Origin: an uncultured Blautia sp.
GTDB taxonomy: Bacteria; Bacillota; Clostridia; Lachnospirales; Lachnospiraceae
Reading direction: 5' to 3'
Assembly: GCA_934364795.1 (NCBI GenBank)
Contig: CAKRMK010000060.1
Coordinates: forward strand, 1-7,974
Length of the DNA: 7,974 nt
Both the position numbers and the translations under genes were made by a program. Positions 7,003 to 7,974 of the stretch are shown piece by piece (positions within the stretch are counted from its first letter, which is position 1; every line of letters starts with the position of its first letter). The notes beneath the pieces are model-generated. The model was not told where the DNA came from and did no database searches. It was given only the letters and a program-made list of their open reading frames with translations.

Positions 7003-7110
7003 ATGGGAACATGGATTTTGGAAACTCATAAGAAATTTTCCATTGATCTGGACGATGGCGTGAAGGAGAATTATGCAATTTTCCAGGATGTTTTGGCTAA
7101 AATAAAGTAA
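7003..7110 (+). pseudogene. Fragment resembling the C-terminal tail of a PglX-like adenine methyltransferase
   Basis: A 35-codon open stretch reading MGTWILETHKKFSIDLDDGV, then KENYAIFQDVLAKIK and TAA. The IDLDDGVKxNYxxFxxVL pattern is what I recall from the extreme C-terminus of PglX (BREX) and related Eco57I-type adenine-specific DNA methyltransferases, which are around 1000 residues or more. No methylase motif is present nearby, so only the tail is left. The ATG at 7003 has no convincing ribosome site, and the frame is closed by TAG at 6994. Its middle 37 bp recur at 7779-7815 on the far side of the DUF3791/DUF3990 genes. It is probably debris of a lost defence gene; the family assignment is from memory. 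Confidence 0.45.
7042..7078 (+). repeat. 37-bp perfect direct repeat, left copy
   Basis: Identical to 7779-7815, beginning ATTGATCTGG and ending AATTATGCAA. One mismatch and then four more matching bases (TTTC) lie on the left. It encodes IDLDDGVKENYA in the methyltransferase-like tail. It also contains GAAGGAG plus ATG. Starts of the two copies are 737 bp apart, and the three-gene DUF3791/DUF3990 cassette lies between them. Confidence 0.97.
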
Positions 7111-7123
7111 AGAGGACAAATAT

Positions 7124-7156
7124 ATGGACAACAGTGATTCCGAAGGAGGCTTGTAG
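7124..7156 (+). other. Possible 10-codon leader ORF before the DUF3791 gene
   Basis: ATG to TAG encodes MDNSDSEGGL. It is preceded by AGAGGA at 7111-7116 (7 nt spacing) and stops 3 nt before the next ATG, with the next gene's AAGGAGG inside it. The layout would allow translational coupling, but so short an ORF could be chance. Confidence 0.25.
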
Positions 7157-7159
7157 ATT

Positions 7160-7396
7160 ATGACAGATGAAAAAATCAAAAATTCTAGTGAACTGGAGTT
7201 TGCTGTTTTTTGTATTGAAAATGTAGCGGCAAAGCTGGGTGTGGATGCAGAGCGTGTCTATCAGGCATTTACCGAAAAGAGCGATATTCTGAATGGTTAC
7301 ATTGTGCCGGAATATGAAGTGTTGCATACCCAGAGCCGGGAATATATCGTTGATGACCTCCTTGATGTGATGAAAGAAAGGGGTGTGGAAGTGTGA
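7160..7396 (+). CDS. DUF3791 domain-containing protein (first copy)
   Basis: A 78-residue protein matching the DUF3791 small-protein family common in gut Firmicutes, recalled by its pattern: ELEFAVFCIENVAAKLGVDA (11-30), VYQAFTEKSDIL (33-44), then YEVLHTQSREYIVDDLLDVM (52-71). It is cytoplasmic, mostly helical, with no signal or membrane segment. AAGGAGG (7143-7149) is 10 nt before the ATG. Its stop overlaps the GTG of the next gene (GTGA, 7393-7396), so the two are coupled. DUF3791 genes usually sit beside DUF3990, an ADP-ribosyltransferase-fold family, and an antitoxin-like or partner role is often suspected; that is inference, not shown. Confidence 0.82.
   Translation: MTDEKIKNSSELEFAVFCIENVAAKLGVDAERVYQAFTEKSDILNGYIVPEYEVLHTQSREYIVDDLLDVMKERGVEV
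7377..7383 (+). promoter_or_regulatory. Ribosome binding site for the GTG-started DUF3990 remnant
   Basis: AAAGGGG lies 9 nt before GTG at 7393 and supports translation of the short middle ORF from this overlapping start. Confidence 0.6.
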
Positions 7397-7554
7397 TTCT
7401 CTATCTTAATACTGTTGAGCTGTTCTTTGACGGACTGATTGATAAGACGGAAGCTATTAACCGTTTGCGGTATGAAAAACCGAACCTGCAAATATGTTTT
7501 CGCACAGAGAAAGCATTGTCTCTGTTGCATTTTGAAGGGAGTGAAACACTATGA
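7393..7554 (+). CDS. DUF3990 protein, internally deleted (53 aa remnant)
   Basis: A 53-residue ORF in the middle of the cassette. It begins MILY, the conserved start of DUF3990 proteins (normally MILYHGS). It then jumps to NTVELFFDGLIDKTEAINRL, RYEKPNLQICFRTEKALSLL and HFEGSETL, the usual DUF3990 C-terminal tail. Full proteins run to roughly 150 residues or more and have an ADP-ribosyltransferase-like fold. The expected N-terminal catalytic part, including HGS and the FGxGFYTT-type motif, is absent, so enzymatic activity is unlikely. The join near 7404-7408 keeps the frame, and both 4-nt overlaps (GTGA with the previous gene, ATGA with the next) survive. The start is GTG with AAAGGGG 9 nt upstream. 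The alternative, a naturally short relative, is less likely. Family content is from memory. Confidence 0.7.
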   Translation: MILYLNTVELFFDGLIDKTEAINRLRYEKPNLQICFRTEKALSLLHFEGSETL

Positions 7555-7769
7555 CAGCGAACCCGATTTTGCTTCAGAAAAAATATAGTCGTGTTATTGA
7601 GTGCTTTGCAAAACAGCAGGGACTTTCACTGGATGCGGCATTGTATTTCTTTTATCATTCCCAGGTCTATCAGCTGATCCGTGACGGTGTTTCTGATATG
7701 CACTGCATGAGCGATGCGTATCTGGCAGAGGAACTAGAACAGGAATATGCCGAGAAAACTGCCGGTTAG
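7551..7769 (+). CDS. DUF3791 domain-containing protein (second, divergent copy)
   Basis: A 72-residue protein: ANPILLQKKYSRVIECFAKQ (3-22), LSLDAALYFFYHSQVYQLIR (25-44), DGVSDMHCMSDAYLAEELEQ (45-64). This is the variant of the DUF3791 family that usually follows DUF3990; it differs strongly from the first copy, so the two are not a recent duplication. It is predicted cytoplasmic and helical, with no signal peptide. GAAGGGAG (7534-7541) lies 9 nt before the ATG, and ATGA overlaps the end of the DUF3990 remnant. The right copy of the 37-bp repeat begins 9 nt after the stop, in the same frame. A toxin-partner or regulatory role is inferred only from gene order. Confidence 0.75.
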   Translation: MTANPILLQKKYSRVIECFAKQQGLSLDAALYFFYHSQVYQLIRDGVSDMHCMSDAYLAEELEQEYAEKTAG

Positions 7770-7871
7770 GTGATTTCGATTGATCTGGACGATGGCGTGA
7801 AGGAGAATTATGCAAGGCTTCACAAATTCCTCACAAAAAATCAGCACTCACCTATTGATAATGGAAGTTGA
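7770..7871 (+). pseudogene. Second methyltransferase-like tail fragment, in frame after DUF3791
   Basis: Directly after the TAG at 7767-7769 the same frame continues from a GTG as VISIDLDDGVKENYARLHKF, then LTKNQHSPIDNGS and TGA. The first part duplicates the tail at 7003-7110; after NYA the sequences diverge completely. No ribosome site serves the GTG. It is best read as a recombination scar, not a gene. Confidence 0.4.
7779..7815 (+). repeat. 37-bp perfect direct repeat, right copy
   Basis: Identical over all 37 bases to 7042-7078. The flanks differ: left of it is the end of the second DUF3791 gene, right of it an unrelated 159-bp sequence. The repeat ends with a ribosome site and ATG (7800-7812), so it supplies a start to whatever lies downstream. 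Confidence 0.97.
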
Positions 7872-7974
7872 TTTTTGTCCTGTCTTGTGTATCCCGAAAG
7901 TGGCTGTTTTACAGGCTTTCCGGGGCATCAGTCATTTTGTCTGGTATTGTAAAGCAGTGTCAGATTTGTCGTAA
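7810..7974 (+). CDS. Doubtful 54-aa ORF started inside the direct repeat
   Basis: An ORF of 54 codons begins at an ATG within the right repeat (AAGGAG 4 nt upstream, rather close) and ends in TAA at the last base of the window. It reads MQGFTNSSQKISTHLLIMEV, then DFCPVLCIPKVAVLQAF and RGISHFVWYCKAVSDLS. No family is recognised. There is no typical signal peptide; the segment is rich in Cys, Val and aromatic residues. The composition could reflect a non-coding element end read by chance. It is kept because no other feature explains these 159 bases. Confidence 0.25.
   Translation: MQGFTNSSQKISTHLLIMEVDFCPVLCIPKVAVLQAFRGISHFVWYCKAVSDLS

Noticed and set aside
6893..7815. Two minus-strand open frames (6893-7078 and 7594-7815) sharing the start MHNSPSRHRPDQ
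   Set aside because: The shared start is only the reverse reading of the 37-bp direct repeat; neither has coding support.
7042..7815. Two spaced identical repeats considered as a CRISPR array
   Set aside because: Only two copies, 737 bp apart with genes between; there is no regular short spacing.
7838..7877. AAAAATCA ... TGATTTTT pair as a terminator
   Set aside because: The stem is short and AT-only at its base with a long, poorly paired interior; too weak to call.

Overview
The window looks like a stretch of a gut Clostridia genome, most likely Lachnospiraceae. This is inferred from strong AAGGAGG-type ribosome sites, moderate GC in the transporter genes, Firmicutes-style proteins and the DUF3791/DUF3990 small-gene family. 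No rRNA, tRNA or CRISPR is visible, so the taxonomic call rests on style only.

Positions 1-5820 are one tightly packed plus-strand operon for a nickel/dipeptide/oligopeptide-type (PepT family) ABC importer. In order it encodes a permease (5' end outside the window), a second permease, an exported class-C (type II fold) solute-binding protein, a short NikD-like ATPase, a longer DppF/OppF-like ATPase with a C-terminal cysteine cluster, and a second exported protein that looks like a type I (sugar/LuxP-like) periplasmic binding protein. Gaps are 1-16 nt or overlaps, and the operon ends at a clear, probably bidirectional terminator (5832-5884). The solute is unknown. The two odd features are that it carries two binding proteins of different folds, and that neither has a lipobox cysteine.

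Positions 5880-7110 are visibly AT-richer. A minus-strand pair encodes an unrecognised 78-residue protein with a strong ribosome site and a YjaB-like GNAT acetyltransferase. A 366-nt stretch without an intact gene follows. It holds apparent gene debris, including a short ORF whose end resembles the C-terminal tail of PglX-like (BREX) or related adenine methyltransferases.

Positions 7111-7974 hold a compact plus-strand cassette, DUF3791 - DUF3990 - DUF3791, joined by 4-nt overlaps (GTGA and ATGA). The middle gene, normally an ADP-ribosyltransferase-fold protein of well over 100 residues, is reduced to 53 residues. The few residues at its N-terminus appear joined in frame to its C-terminal tail, so the putative toxin core is gone while both small partners remain. 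The cassette is bracketed by a perfect 37-bp direct repeat (7042-7078 and 7779-7815) that encodes the methyltransferase-like tail and also contains a ribosome site plus ATG. This suggests the cassette arrived or was rearranged by recombination at the end of a defence-type gene.
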